Assembly (NCBI GenBank): GCA_026120185.1
Contig: JANUWF010002017.1
Location: forward strand, 868,001-932,000
Source of the DNA: Voacanga thouarsii
Lineage: Eukaryota > Streptophyta > Magnoliopsida > Gentianales > Apocynaceae
DNA: 64,000 bases
Direction of reading: 5' to 3'
Made by a program: the position numbers and the translations under genes. Below are positions 51,237 to 63,300 of the stretch, one piece after another (within the stretch, counting starts at the first letter, position 1; each line of letters starts with the position of its first letter). The notes beneath the pieces are model-generated. The model was not told where the DNA came from. It saw nothing but the letters and a program-made list of their open reading frames with translations, and ran no database searches.

Positions 51237-52181
51237 TGATGCGTGTTTTTTAGTGTAAAAAATATTATCACAAATGGGCCACAATTAACCTTTGATTTCT
51301 CAAGTTCAATTCTTAACATTCTTTCTCAATCCAGTTAAGATAAAACATATAAAACTAACTAATTGAACTCACTTCTAACTTCATTTCCCAAGTCCATTAG
51401 AAAGAAGGTCTAATTTCATCAATTCACCAATTGAAACAAATAATCAAATACAAAGAATAACAATTAATTAATCAAAAAACTAAAATCAATACAAAGTTAT
51501 GAATATAAAAATATCCTCTAAATACAATTAAAATAATTAAAACACAAATTGCCAATAAATTACAGAGAAGAGAAAAAGAAACCACTCATAGACAAGTAAG
51601 CATTCTTCTTCTTCCTTGAAACCTTCTTGATCAACCTCATTTTCTTCTCAAAAAGTCTTCTTGATCTTCCTAAAACTTAGTGTTTCTCTAAGAGTTTCCT
51701 ATGGGTTTGCAAGTCCCAAAAGTCAAAAACTGATTTAATAGGTGTTATTCTCATGAATTTATAGGAGTTCAGATTGCCAAAAAGTACCTACAATAGTCCT
51801 TTTCTTTGGTTAAAATAGTTCCCAAAAAAATCCTAGTTGTAATTGCCAAATTCTTATCTGAAAGGAAATCCCACCACTATAATAGTAACAACTGACGCTC
51901 GTTTAGGCAGACCAGCCGGTGCCAGGTCCAGCCTAAACTGTTGCTAAAACTTCTCTGTTCTACTCTGTTCTTCCAGAATTGAACCCCGGCTCAAATATGT
52001 GGACCGGCACTGATTCAACACTATTTATCTCGATTTTGGGCATTTTTCGCCAACTTTTCAATATTTCTTCTATTTAATCACTTTTACACAAAAGATAGCA
52101 ATTTAGTAGGAATCAATAGTTGTTTGAACATAAAATCATAACAAGTAACCCTCAAAATATAGGTAAATTTAGCCCCTATCA
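51237..52181 (-). repeat. M3 right (5') LTR, internally deleted
   Basis: It starts TGATGCGTGTTTTTTAGTG and ends TTTAGCCCCTATCA, followed by GGCAT. About 0.5 kb of the LTR present in the left copy is missing after CCACAATTAA. Confidence 0.85.
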
Positions 52182-52186
52182 GGCAT

Positions 52187-52308
52187 AGCTTGGGTGATGG
52201 CCAGCGAGTAAGGGGAAAGAAGAAGTGAGGAGAATCGAAAATGGGTTTGGGAGAAATTAAAAAAAAAAAAAGAAATGCCAACCTACTGGGCATGAAAATT
52301 TCATATTT
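52187..52308. other. Flank to the right of M3
   Basis: AGCTTGGGTGATGGCCAGCG and the next 100 bases would have been continuous with 25384-26665 before M3 inserted. On the minus strand it is CT-rich like a plant 5' untranslated region. No frame is recognised. Confidence 0.4.
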
Positions 52309-53264
52309 TGATAATCCTTTTACTTTTCTTTTGCATGGTCTTTTGTGTGATTTTGGATGGTTTCTACTCATTTTGTGTGTTTGTGTGTTTTTAGGTTAGT
52401 TAATGAAAAATATGTGAAAAGAGCTTAAATGATGAATTTTAAGTTAAAGATGACTGCCAAATGATTTGGGAAAGTTGGAAACAATTTTGAGCAGTTGGAA
52501 GTGAGGATAATATGCTTGGCCAGATGTATGGGCATGTAGATTATGCATGGTGCATCTAGGGGTGCATAACAAAGCACTTTTGTATCTTCCTATAAGTTTT
52601 CAAAATTAAAAAAAAAATGAAGCTCTGACATATGTATAGCCATAGGCATGGCCATGCATGGTGCACGGTCAGGAGCATGGTCATGCCAGTTCCCGTGCTA
52701 CCATCAAGAGTTTTTGGATAGATATTATGCATGGGAAAAGTGCATGACCATGCATATTGGTTGTGAAACATCCTTGAATGTTTTAGAAAGTCCTAAAAGT
52801 TTAATAGTGGTCTAAACTTCCTAGATTCAATCAAGGACTATTTAGAGACTCTATATAAAGGTGAAAGACATCCAAATTAAATAAATCCATCAAGATACAC
52901 CACAATACACTTTTTTTCATCAAGAAGGAAGCAAAGGAAGGCTTCAAGAAGAGGGAAGGTGTCCAAAGGTAAGAGAACTTGAGATTAGATGCTTACTAAG
53001 TTTTATCATTCAAACTTTCTCTTATTTCTTTCTTATTCCCAATTGTACTTTGTTTTCTTGTTTGATGTTCAAGACAATTAATATTCTATCTTGTTCTTCA
53101 ATTATGTTTTGAGTATTAATTTTGGTAGTTTGAGGTTATTGATCAAAGATTCTATCTTTTACATTCTAAGATTGTCTTGCGAGTATTTATGCAAATTCCG
53201 GAATTCATTCTTAACAATTGTGTGAATTTCTGTTGTGTTTGGCCAACATAGATGAGAGTGCATA
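52309..53264 (+). repeat. Partial LTR-like stretch with TATA box
   Basis: Possible LTR start TGATAATCCTTTTAC at about 52308. A TATA box (CTATATAAAGG) lies at 52851, and a purine-rich transcript-like stretch ends AAAG/GTAAGAG near 52968, like a splice donor. GCATGGTCATGCC- and CCATGCATGG-type palindromic words occur at 52630-52760. No second LTR or primer site is visible, because the CACTA element starts at 53265. Assignment as LTR is tentative. Confidence 0.35.
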
Positions 53265-53900
53265 CACAACTAGAAAATTATGTTTGTTATGATAGGAGGA
53301 AATGATATAATAAGCGTTTGTTATGACATTTTGAAGTTTGTGACATTCATGTAAAATATTCTCTAAAATGCCATTGTTATAGTTCTTGAGGCCGTTAACA
53401 AATGTCATACTAAGTACACCAAGTGTAACATCTATTACCATTATAGAAGATATCCTATTACAAAATTTGGTCATGTTATAAGAGGGTTTACTAACTGCCA
53501 ACATTTAAATCCCATTTTAACATTTTAAAGTGTCATAATAACTAAAATTGGTAATGACATTTTACAACTATCAGCCAAAACTCTTCACATAACATTTTGT
53601 TGTGTTATATAAATTCTTGTCAATGGTTGCCAATAGTCAAATTCAAATCTACATAACGGTTGATTAATGTCATAATAGATTTTGACAACTTTCAATTATA
53701 TTACAATTTATTAGCTTTCATGATAGTTTATAATGTCATTATTATTTTGTTATGACACTTATACATATTGTTTAAACTTAATATAACTACATTTTTATAC
53801 TGAAATTAAAAAATTTTTAGCCACATTTTGTTGGTATATTGAATATGTTAAAATCTATTTCACAAGGTTACATACAATGACATTTTCAACATGTTACTGC
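53265..53900. repeat. CACTA subterminal repeat region
   Basis: At least ten copies, in both orientations, of words around ATGTCATAA/TTATGACAT: near 53320, 53405, 53473, 53535, 53550, 53668, 53735, 53750, 53878 and 53915. Subterminal repeats of this kind bind the element's TNPA-type protein in En/Spm; that role here is inferred. Confidence 0.65.
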
Positions 53901-55441
53901 ATTTTTATGACATTTGAGTTTATATATATTAATTAATTACCTGATATAATGAAAATTTTTCAATAATTTTAATATAATATAAAATCACATTAAAGCCAAA
54001 ATATATGTTTGTATACAATAGCAAGTATAGTACTATGTATATATACATCGAGAAAGTCATCAAAAATATATAATCGAAAATAAATTCCTTATGTATCCAT
54101 TAAGACAAAAAATCCATCGATATCTAAATGTACTTCCATTTGGCAAAATGATCTATACTTCCTTTATATGCAGCATCAAAATAACTTGCAACAATATATC
54201 CCCTAAGTCCCATTTGTCCCCTTAGTCCTATTCGTTCCGAACCCTACGAACATGCCATTATAAATTGTGTACATTCAAGTTAGACAAAACTATAATTTTT
54301 GGTAATCAATGAGTGACAATTTTCAATGCTATTTCACCACTCTAAGCATAACATACCAAAATTATCACTATTAGAAGCTGAAGGTATCTAACAGAAGTTG
54401 AAAGCAGAAAGTCATCAAGATTGAGAAGATAATCGAAGGAATGTAGTAGATTAATACAACACAGACTCAATAGGCAATTACACGCAACTTGCAAGACAAA
54501 TATAAAATTGATAGAATTTAAACTTCAAGGCAGTGTCTAACTAGAAAACTAAGTAAAGCATGATCCTCAATTTGCTAGAGAAATTCATAAGTGAAAATTT
54601 GTGTTCATATTCAGATAAAGAAATGATTTAACAAATAAATGGAGAATAATTTTCTCAATCTCCAATCCAGGTAGCACTTGGAACAAAGAAAATCCTATGA
54701 GACGCAAACAGAGAATCAAGATTAAAAGTTCTCCTATATTCCGTCAAAAAAGGATCTTATAAGAACCAATCAGAGAATGCACGTTAAAATTTCAGAGAAG
54801 CAAAAAGGTCAAGCAAAATAGCAAATACTAACTACCATTTAATAATAATCTAGTTGTATTTCTAAAACTTCACAGTTAATGTCCTGCATAGAAGTATCTA
54901 ATTGCCAATGTAAGAACTCGAAAAGATTTATTCAACGAAAATATATATGATTCTGTAAATCATTAGAAATTGAAAGACTAATAACATATGGTTTTTCTCT
55001 TTCCAAATGCAAAACATATGCTAATCAGACATGTATATTCATGGAAATGTTAAAGTAATAGAGTAGGTAATATTTGTCCTAGTGTTTTACCTGACAGAGT
55101 ATTTAAATAAGCTGCACAAAAACAACTAATAAGAAATTCTAATTATAAGAAGCTACCTCTAAATTTTAGCACTAGAGATAATGAAAAATAGACTGATAAT
55201 ATGAGAAGCTATATTTTTCTAAGGAAAAATTGTCCTCTTCCCAAAAGCATTGGAAAACTAAAGCACAAGGTTTTATAGAAGAGCATTGTTAATAACAAAC
55301 AAAACACTAAGAACCTGGAAAATTACAAAATCATATTTTCCCTTTCATCTGAGTTTGAATTCACTACATAATCTGTAGATTTCTATCATCAAAAGAATTA
55401 TAAACATCATTCAACAATGGAACAACTCTTATGCTTCAATT
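53901..55441. mobile_element. CACTA 3' non-coding region
   Basis: 1.5 kb of AT-rich sequence between the subterminal repeats and the last coding block. I see no frame, repeat or RNA gene in it. Confidence 0.5.
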
Positions 55442-56560
55442 TCATACAACTAGTAGAGTTAAATATAATAGACATGCCAAGCTTGTTGGACATGCAATAG
55501 GTGCACCGTGAGTATCTCCAATTGTTTTGAGAAGTGAGTATGGACGAATCAGTTGTTCATCACAAAAATGTAGCTGTATAATATCAATCTCAAACCAATA
55601 TTCTCCCAAGGGCTGTAGGCCAACCACTTTTTCAAGATCCAAACTCCTAATAAGTGATGTGACAACTATTTTTGAAGTATCTCTTATGCTCAGTACTGAA
55701 ACAATTGCACATACCTAAAGAAAATAAAATAATGAGCGAATTATGAACAAAAAAAAAAAAAAAACTCCCTAATCCAAAGTAAACTTCAACATTACATAGA
55801 AAATGACAAAATTATGGCTAGATGTAATATATTTACAAAGGTCCATCACTTGTAATTACAATACAAACTCAGGCCTAAAATTTGAAAATTGTCAAGAGGA
55901 ACAAAGTTAAAAGCTTTTTGGACACATAAAGAAGCAAATTCTTACCTCTACTTATCATCAACACAAGTTCAAGGTAAATTTGCATACTATCTAGGTTTGC
56001 AAATGTAAAGAAAAATAGTTAAAATTTCTAAATATTACCGACTTCAACCATTAATCAGAATATAAAAAAGAAAATCAAATAGATAATTCACATAAGATAT
56101 GATTCCATTGATAATGGTAATAGCACCCTTAATGTACCGATATAGTTAGTTAGTAGTGTTTGATGGTTTAACTCCAGTGATCCAGCTCTTGATTGATTTG
56201 ACAGATTGTTGTTGTTCTATGGCATATTTGCATGAACTTCAACTAGTAGTCTACCCTTTCCTTAATGAGTTCTTCTTTCTCTTTAGCTTCTTCCTCAATC
56301 CTTGCTATCTTATCCCTTTATTCATCTATGATAAGATGTTAAGTACTACGAGTTGGAATTTTGCACCAAAGATCTGATGGAGCAACACCACCGATGCACA
56401 TTCGAACTCGTCCATTCCTATCTAGGCCCATTACTTGTGAGAAAATGTCATCAGGCCCAATTTCATCAATAGAGCCAGTAAAAAGTACACTTCTCCTCTC
56501 ATTCATTAAGTTCTATAACCAAAAAAAAAAAAAGTGCTTATTATTCGTGACCTAAAAAAG
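55442..56560 (-). pseudogene. CACTA second gene, Transposase_24 (Ptta/En/Spm) type
   Basis: Two blocks on the minus strand. The upstream block (about 56540-56390) reads FTGSIDEIGPDDIFSQVMGL, then DRNGRVRMCIGGVAPSDLW, the core signature of plant Ptta/En/Spm proteins. A charged helical stretch (KIARIEEEAKEKEELIKERV) follows, as usual, with stops. After an apparent intron the C-terminal block (55720-55442) reads VGLQPLGEYWFEIDIIQLHF, EQLIRPYSLLKTIGD and GAPIACPTSL. This is the DNA-binding TNPA-like partner of TNP2. Stops and an unverified intron make it a remnant. It lies downstream of TNP2 in the same direction, the normal order. Confidence 0.75.
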
Positions 56561-56788
56561 TGTTATTAGCTCAAAGGATGTTCTAAAGGTTAAACAACAC
56601 GCCTGAAAAAATATATGAAAGGTATATTATAGAACAACAAGCACCAATTTATCTGCTATCTCACAATTTCCTGGTTTCCCACTAGAGTCTGTAAATCACT
56701 CCTCGAATTTTTCATCTCGGGATGGCTGATGACCTAATTTCTTAGCCTACATGAAAAAGCTTTTTAACCAAATTGACAAAAAAAAATG

Positions 56789-56792
<4 letters not shown>

Positions 56793-56834
<42 letters not shown>
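56793..56834. repeat. (TA)n microsatellite
   Basis: Twenty-one TA units within the CACTA element. Confidence 0.95.
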
Positions 56835-56835
<1 letters not shown>

Positions 56836-56999
56836 CTCTTTCATTCATTGCCCAAAAACCTTTAAAACAATAAAAGTTACCAAATCTTCAGCAACTTGTG
56901 CAAATGGTCGTTGCCCTATTCTATGATGCAATTTGTATCGTAGAATTTTGATGTAGTATAGAGGGTAAAACAATTTTTAATTTAGCCAAAAAAGAAAAT

Positions 57000-58964
57000 G
57001 CTAAAACAGAATTCTGACTTACATGATGGGCAAACCATTGGGCAAATATCTCACTATAAATATGCTCAGCTTTTTGCCTTCCAACACGTGGATAATTTGG
57101 GCTACCATTGTATGGTGTTGACTGTAAAAAATAAAAAGAAATTTAATCAATGGCTGGCATCAAATCTACACTATTGCAATCCCTCTTTTTTTTTTTTTTT
57201 TTTTTTTTGGAGAATTACTTAATATATGGCTTAACAGCACCACAATTGAAGAGTACATATTGATGTGTTGTTTTCAAAAAATCTTGATCAAACTTTGTTG
57301 GTTTGCATTTACCCAATGAGTGCCAAGACATTGCAAACACATCCAGACCTACTCGTGGGCCAGCTTTATCTTCTTCATTTTTAGAAGTTCTATTGAACGT
57401 TGTTTGGACATAATCAGCTAAATATAATGAGAAAAATGTTAGGCATTCCTCAGTTAAATAACCTTCTTCTATAGAACCTTCTAGGTGACTCCAATTTCGT
57501 ATATAGGATTTCAAAGTGCTCATGTTCCTGAAGTAATAAAGTTATGAAAATGTCATAACTTTAATTGAAATATTTACAAATTAAAAAATTGATAAAAATG
57601 AAAATAGATAATACATAATTTTCAATTGGAGACATCCATCGAAACTGCATCAAACAAGCTATTCTTGCCTCATAGGGTAGGTGAACACATAAATGCATCA
57701 TGATGTTAAAAGCTGATGATGGAAAGATCCTCTTGAGCCAACAAAAAATGACAACAATGTCCATCTATAGTTGTAATAGATCACGAGGCAATAATTCCTT
57801 GGAGTAGAGTAGTCTAAAATACCTACTTCGCTAAGCAAAGGATATCTAATAGATTTTGGCAATGCTTTTTTTAGAGCTATAGGCAGTAATTGTTGCAATA
57901 ATACAAGATGATCACGGCTCCTCAGCCCTGAAATCTTTGGTTGCTTTAATTGTGCACACCTAGATAAGTTAGTAGAATATCCATCAGGAACTTTAACCTT
58001 TTTCAACAGCTTGCAGAAATTTAATTTTTCACTCTTACTCAAAGTGAAGGAAGCTCAAGGCAAAGAAGATGCACCATTCTCCTTAGTTTTGGTCTAATTC
58101 CCATGTCCTTCAAGTTAAGCCGTGATTTATGGTCTTTTTTCTAGTCCATCTCAAGTAATATGGCATAAATCATTTTACTAACATTTTTCTCAATGTACAT
58201 TAAATCAAGATTATATCACATTAAGTTCTATTTCCAATAAGGGAATTCAAAAAAAGCACTTTTTTTTCTTCCAATTAAATGGTAATTTTTCGTTATCATT
58301 CATTGGCTTCCTAAACTTAAAACTAATACCATCTAATTCATCTATACCATATCTCCAGATAAAAAAGCAGGTCTTCCTCGATGCTCCTGTTTACCATTAA
58401 ACGATCAAGCATCTTTTCTAAAAAGGTGATCAAGTTCTAAAAACCTACAATGTCCCATATAACGATGCTTGCCACTATTTTTCAGGTATTGCGAATCTAT
58501 ATCCTTATGACAAATAGAGCAAGCAAACTCTCCTTTAGTACTCCACCCAGACAAATTAGCATGTCTAGGAAAATCACAATAGTCCATAATAGAGTAGCCT
58601 GTATTTGAAAATTCCACTTAGAATATGCATCATATGTAGGCACACCCACATCCCATAATTCCTTCAATTCTGCAATGAGTGGTTCTAAATAGATATCCAG
58701 ATTGTTCGCTGGAGCAATTGGACCATCTATTAGCAAAGCCAAGATGACGTATGGTTGCTTAATACACATCTATGTGGGTAAATTGTAAGGCATCAATATG
58801 ACATGCCAAATACTATGAGCAACATTCATATTTTTGAAAGGATTAAACCCACCAAAAGCTAAGCCTAATTTCACATTACGAACGTTTTTGGAAAAATCAG
58901 TATGAAGAAGATAATTAAAATTTTTCCAAGTAGGTGTGTAAGCAGGGTGTCTCATAAATATTAG
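57000..58964 (-). pseudogene. TNP2-type CACTA transposase, N-truncated and broken
   Basis: From the cut at 58964 the minus strand reads RHPAYTPTWKNFNYLLHTDF, VRNVKLGLAFGGFNPFKNMN, PYNLPT, then after a shift MCIKQPYVILALLIDGPIAP, WDVGVPTYDAYSKWNFQ, NLSGWSTKGEFACSICHKDI and GKHRYMGHCRFLELDH. These are classic Transposase_21 (TNP2) blocks. The DUF4218-type region follows (57764-57230): MMHLCVHLPYEARIACLMQF, then LKSYIRNWSHLEGSIEEGYL and GLDVFAMSWHSLGKCKP. The frame ends at KPYI near a GT. After an intron (acceptor TTTTTACAG near 57125) an exon with YPRVGRQKAEHIYSEIFAQW follows, with a frame change. At least six breaks are visible. The enzyme would cut the element ends; this copy is dead. Confidence 0.88.
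57186..57209. repeat. Poly(T) tract
   Basis: Twenty-four T bases inside the TNP2 intron. Confidence 0.95.
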
Positions 58965-60737
58965 TGTTATGCCCTAAAGGAAATCACATGTATTCTGTAT
59001 ATTGTGCATTTTTGAATAAAAAAAAAATGCACTCTTTATCTTTCACTTTGTTTTATTTATACTTTAGTGTGAATATAACAGTTGCATACAGTCCCAAGTG
59101 CAACACTATGTTAAGGAAATAATAATAGAGATCATGATGTGAGGTTCCTACTACATTGGATAGTGTTCGTGCTTAAATTATCCTTAGTCGTAGTATTAAT
59201 GAGATAGGACATTATTAATGCATTAAGACTAGCACGTGTTATACTTCCTAATTTGATTAGACAATGGTTCTCATATCTGTGAGTATTATGAGATAGGACT
59301 AGCACGTGTTATACTTCCTAATTTGATCAGACAGTGGTTCTCATATCTGTGAGTATTATGATAATGAAAGTTAATATGTGGATGCTTGTTACCAAAATAA
59401 GTACGTTGGATGGCTATGAGATGATCACATGGATAACTATCTAGTTTGGGTTAGAATCTCATTATAGCAAAAGTGCAAGTATCCTTAGACTTAAGATCTC
59501 CAAGGTAATTTATTTGCTAAGTATTGGACTTTGATTCCAATCTCTGGAGTCCTGACAAGACCGCCTATGGGATGGATATTAGGTACAACATTAAACAAAC
59601 AAAAGTAGTTTAGAGGATCAATAAATGATTCACCACTCCTAATAGTATGAGCAAATATCTCATGACTACTTTTAGGAATCACTACTCGAGAAGTCCTTAG
59701 CCACAGCGATTGTATATTGAAAATGGTTCCAATTGATACATATGATGAGTAGTGGATTCCAGGAAAAAGCATTAAAATATTGGGGCTAAAATTAATTTAT
59801 TAATCTCGAAAGAAGTTGGCACTACTTCTGTACTCTAAATTGAATGAGATATTGTATGGTAAAAGGAGTTTATTGCATGCACTATTGTTTGCTATTGAAA
59901 GGTTCTTGTCAAGTCACTTAATTTTTGGATTTTTGAGTGGTCATGATGTGTTGCTAGATACCACACATGATCTGCTGAATATGAATTTATTAATTAGATA
60001 ATTCATAAATCAATCCTGATTAGAATTAATAAGTTAATTCTAATTATTGAGGATTATTAGTCTTAAAGATATTTGGATTAATGCATATTTCGTTGCCAAT
60101 GGACCGGAAACTTAATAGGTCACAACAATAAAGTCTTTAACAGTTGGTATATATTGTTTTATAATATTATGGGGATTAATTATGAGAGGAGAATAACTTT
60201 ATATGTGAATTATAAGTTTGTTATAATCCAAGGACTTAATTATAATTATATGAACTTCAAGGACTTCATCGAAGTTAATGAAACCTGGAATACTTAATTC
60301 TAATTATTGAAAGTCCTAATACCTATAAGGAAAAGGAAATCATTCCTTTTACTTGTGTGAAAAACCTAGAAACAAAACGGTATGTGTCATGTGAAACTCT
60401 TCTTCTCTTCCATGAAAACTACCCAGGCCGCCATTAACCATTCTAGGAGAGGGTTTGGTCTTGCTTGAGCGATTGGGCTTGTGGGGATTTCTGTTAGAGA
60501 AATCTCTATCCTTGAGAGTTAGTCACTTGAACGGAGTAAAGAACATTATTCTAAGCCTGTACGAATTGCTGGATCGTGCCACAAATTGAAGAAGAAATTT
60601 TTTATTAATAGAGGCGGCACCGAATGTATTTTCTTACCTGTTTTGATTCCTTTTAACGCATACTAATGATCCTCTTCATCTGGAATTGAAGTTTTTCTTC
60701 TGCTGTACAAATCTGTTTTGCATGGGAAATTTCTACA
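58965..60737 (+). repeat. C2 5' LTR
   Basis: It starts TGTTATGCCCTAAAGGAAAT, a common copia LTR opening, and ends GGGAAATTTCTACA. It contains a 70-bp tandem duplication at 59227-59361. Confidence 0.88.
59227..59361 (+). repeat. 70-bp tandem duplication in C2 LTR
   Basis: GACTAGCACGTGTTATACTT starts at 59227 and again at 59297; the copies differ at a few positions. Each holds a CACGTG (G-box core). Confidence 0.9.
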
Positions 60738-60738
60738 G

Positions 60739-60750
60739 TGGTATCGAGCC
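60739..60750 (+). other. C2 primer binding site, degenerate
   Basis: TGGTATCGAGCC against the usual TGGTATCAGAGC, right after the LTR. Confidence 0.82.
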
Positions 60751-63300
60751 ACTTTTATGCTTTAATGGATCATAAATTTGGCCATGAAATATGGTTCATT
60801 GTAGTCTCTATTTCTTCTGTGAAAATTGTTTCATGCATGCCTGTTAACTAAAAATGTTTCAACCTGTTTCTTGAAATTGTTTCAAGAATATTTGCGTTTT
60901 CTTATGCCTGAAATTGTTTCACATCTATTGGTTGAGTTACAAAAATATTTTCTATATTTGGTTCCAACAGAAACTGTTTATTGTTTGGGTTTCTTCTGGA
61001 AGATTAAATCGGTGGGTTGTGGATATGATAAACATGGCTCCTGTAAACATTACAGGAGATGTTTTTATAACATGAGGTGTTAATTCTTGCAGAAAAAAAA
61101 AAAAAAGGCTTTTCTGGGCATGTTATATTCTGAAAAAAAAAAATCATTTTTTAAGCTGTTTTTTCTTCCTTTCTGCTTTTGAATTTTGCGAAGAATTGTT
61201 CTTCATTTTGGTAGTTTTTATTTTCAATAAACAATGAGCGAAAATATTAGCGAATATAATGGTTTTTCGGCATTTAACGAAGGATTAGTCTTCTGAAGAA
61301 TGCCAGAGAAGATGACCGGAATCTTGATAAGAAAAAAAACAAAACAAACTTTTTTTGTTTGGCCCCAAGCTGTCGGCAGCTCACTGGGAGCCAAGCCATG
61401 GCTTGAGGCACAAACCCCCCAAGCCGCGGCTCGTAGGATTGTTTCTTTGCAATCCGAGGGAGGCACATCCAATGCCTTCCCCGAATGCAACTTCCTTTCT
61501 TTAGAAAAGAAAAAAAAATCCTTTTCTTTACTTGTTTCGTCTTCTTGCATAATGTCCACAAACTTGTTTTTTTCTTTTTCAGTTAGTACATAGACTTCCC
61601 AAAAATTAAATTTTGAGACTAACGGAGTTAATTCCCCAAATTTATTTTTGAAAATTAAAATAATTTTTAAAATATTGATTTTAGATTATATATTATTTAA
61701 TTCCTAAAATATGATTTTAGCAATTATTATATTTTCTAAAATATCAATTTTAGATTATATATTATTTTAATTCCTAAAATCATATTTTAGCAATTAATAT
61801 ATTTTCAAAAATATTGATTTTAGATTATATATTATTTTAATTCATAAAATATGATTTTAGCAATTAATATATTTTCTAAAAAATTGATTTTAGATTATAT
61901 ATTATTTTAATTCCTAAAATACGATTTTAGCAATTAATATATTTTCTAAAATATTGATTTTACAAGTGATTAGGAAGGGAAAATCTCATTGAATGAGGGA
62001 TGGAAAAATTAATTTTCTTTCCGGTGGCACTACCCCCTTGAAAGCCCCGCAAGACTGCCATTTTTTTTTCTTTCCAAATAAGGGGACCCAAAAGTTTTTT
62101 TTCTCTCTCAAAATTTCATTTTGAAATTAACTGTTTTATTTTTCCAAAATAATGATTTTGGAAGTTAATAGTTTATATAAATCTATCTGGAAATTTCAAA
62201 ATTTTTATGTTGGAAACTTTTGTTAATTTCTAAAATTTGATTTTAGAAATTAATATATATATATTTTCTAAATTTTGTATTTTTGATTTTATTTCCAAAA
62301 TAGTGATTTTGGAATTGTATGCTATGTTTTATTTTGCTTAATGTGTTTTGAGCATGATGTTAGCATGGTGGATGGTTGTGGACTAAAACCAAATATATCT
62401 GTTCATGCATTATTTACAGTTTTGGTTTTAATGAAATAGGGCTTGTGTGTCCTATCTTCTCTATTATTCTTGTGTAATTTCTTTTCTCATCTAAACTCCC
62501 CTTGAATATAACTTGAGGTTTCTTTACTTAGGAAATTTATGTAACTAGCTTACATAGGTTTACGAGAGTTAGAAAAATTATTTACACGACAATAGAGATG
62601 GCGACCAAAACGAGGTGAGAGTGTAAGACCTTCTACTTATATCATGCATGAACAGACAGGGTTGACCATATTAATTTTCTTCGTGGCTCTAGGAAATTAA
62701 TTTAGGAAATGTCCATAGCCATACCATGTAATTATGTTTTTGCAATGTATGGATTTGATTATATTATGCATGCTATGTGTAAGACACAAATATCACAAAT
62801 CCCTCAATTAAAAATTAAACTTAATGCCTTCCATTAATATAGTAAGAACAAGAGTCCTTTTTCGAGACCAATTTGTTGGGCTAACTTAATGGAATTTTAA
62901 ATTCCTAAATAATAGGTTGGGTTTAACTAATTTCTTTATCCTGGTTGGGCTAACCCAAGTATAAAGAAAATTAGAGGCAAGATTGGGTTAGTTTAAAAAC
63001 TTTAAGATTAAAAGATGTTAATTACCCAATGATTCGGTTATTATATACGATGTAATTGGTATTGGATACCTACCATTGAACTTAAAAGTGGTTTGTTGGG
63101 CTAACCCAAGGTCATTATTGAGGAATTTAGATATTCGTCTACTAGAAAAGCTTCGATAGGCTTTTCTGAGATAAATAGTGAGGGCTATTGATTGAGTAAA
63201 ATAGTGGAATAAAAATGCACTTAATTAAAGACCTTATTATTTGCATTACATGTGCATATACATTACGCTTATTTCACTATCTTTATATCTAGGTCATCTG
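60751..63300 (+). mobile_element. C2 leader, non-coding
   Basis: 2.5 kb between primer site and gag. It contains a short GC-rich patch (about 61360-61490) and a 70-bp tandem array (61675-61962). AT-rich palindromic stretches (62120-62330) repeat the TTTCCAAAATNNTGATTTTGGAA theme. Frames in it show no homology I can recognise. Confidence 0.6.
61675..61962. repeat. Tandem array, four 69-70-bp units
   Basis: Units start TTGATTTTAGATTATATATT or close to it at 61675, 61744, 61814 and 61884; a partial unit begins at 61954. Spacing is 69, 70, 70, 70. Each ends CAATTAATATATTTTCTAAA. Confidence 0.93.

Larger units (their letters stand above)
26666..52181 (-). mobile_element. M3: non-autonomous Athila-like element holding the nest, TSD GGCAT
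   Basis: Minus-strand element. The left LTR is 26666-27181 plus 48086-49049 (about 1.48 kb once M2 is removed). The internal part is 49050-51236, about 2.2 kb. The right LTR is 51237-52181. Flanks are GGCAT at 26661-26665 and 52182-52186. It has no pol; the only coding trace is a gag-tail-like frame. Its left LTR was the target of M2, so M3 is the oldest layer of the nest. The right LTR is shorter because it lacks the part between CCACAATTAA and AAGTTCAATTCTTAAC. Confidence 0.85.
53265..58964 (-). mobile_element. CACTA (En/Spm) transposon, right part cut by copia C2
   Basis: The left end CACAACTAGAAAA (53265-53277) resembles the CACTACTAGAAAA terminus of plant CACTA elements. Subterminal DNA to about 53900 is packed with TGTCATAA/TTATGACA words. 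On the minus strand it carries a Transposase_24-type gene remnant (55442-56560) and TNP2 (57000-58964). TNP2 stops at 58964, where the C2 LTR starts. The other terminus lies outside the window. Confidence 0.85.

Noticed and set aside
55527..56555. Plus-strand frames of 63-73 codons in the CACTA element
   Set aside because: They lie opposite the minus-strand Transposase_24 blocks, which show clear family motifs.
60826..61593. Frames of 85-111 codons in the C2 leader
   Set aside because: They sit between the primer site and gag, overlap each other on both strands and show no recognised motif.
61675..61962. Regular repeats resembling a CRISPR array
   Set aside because: The units are contiguous with no unique spacers, and the context is a plant retrotransposon leader.
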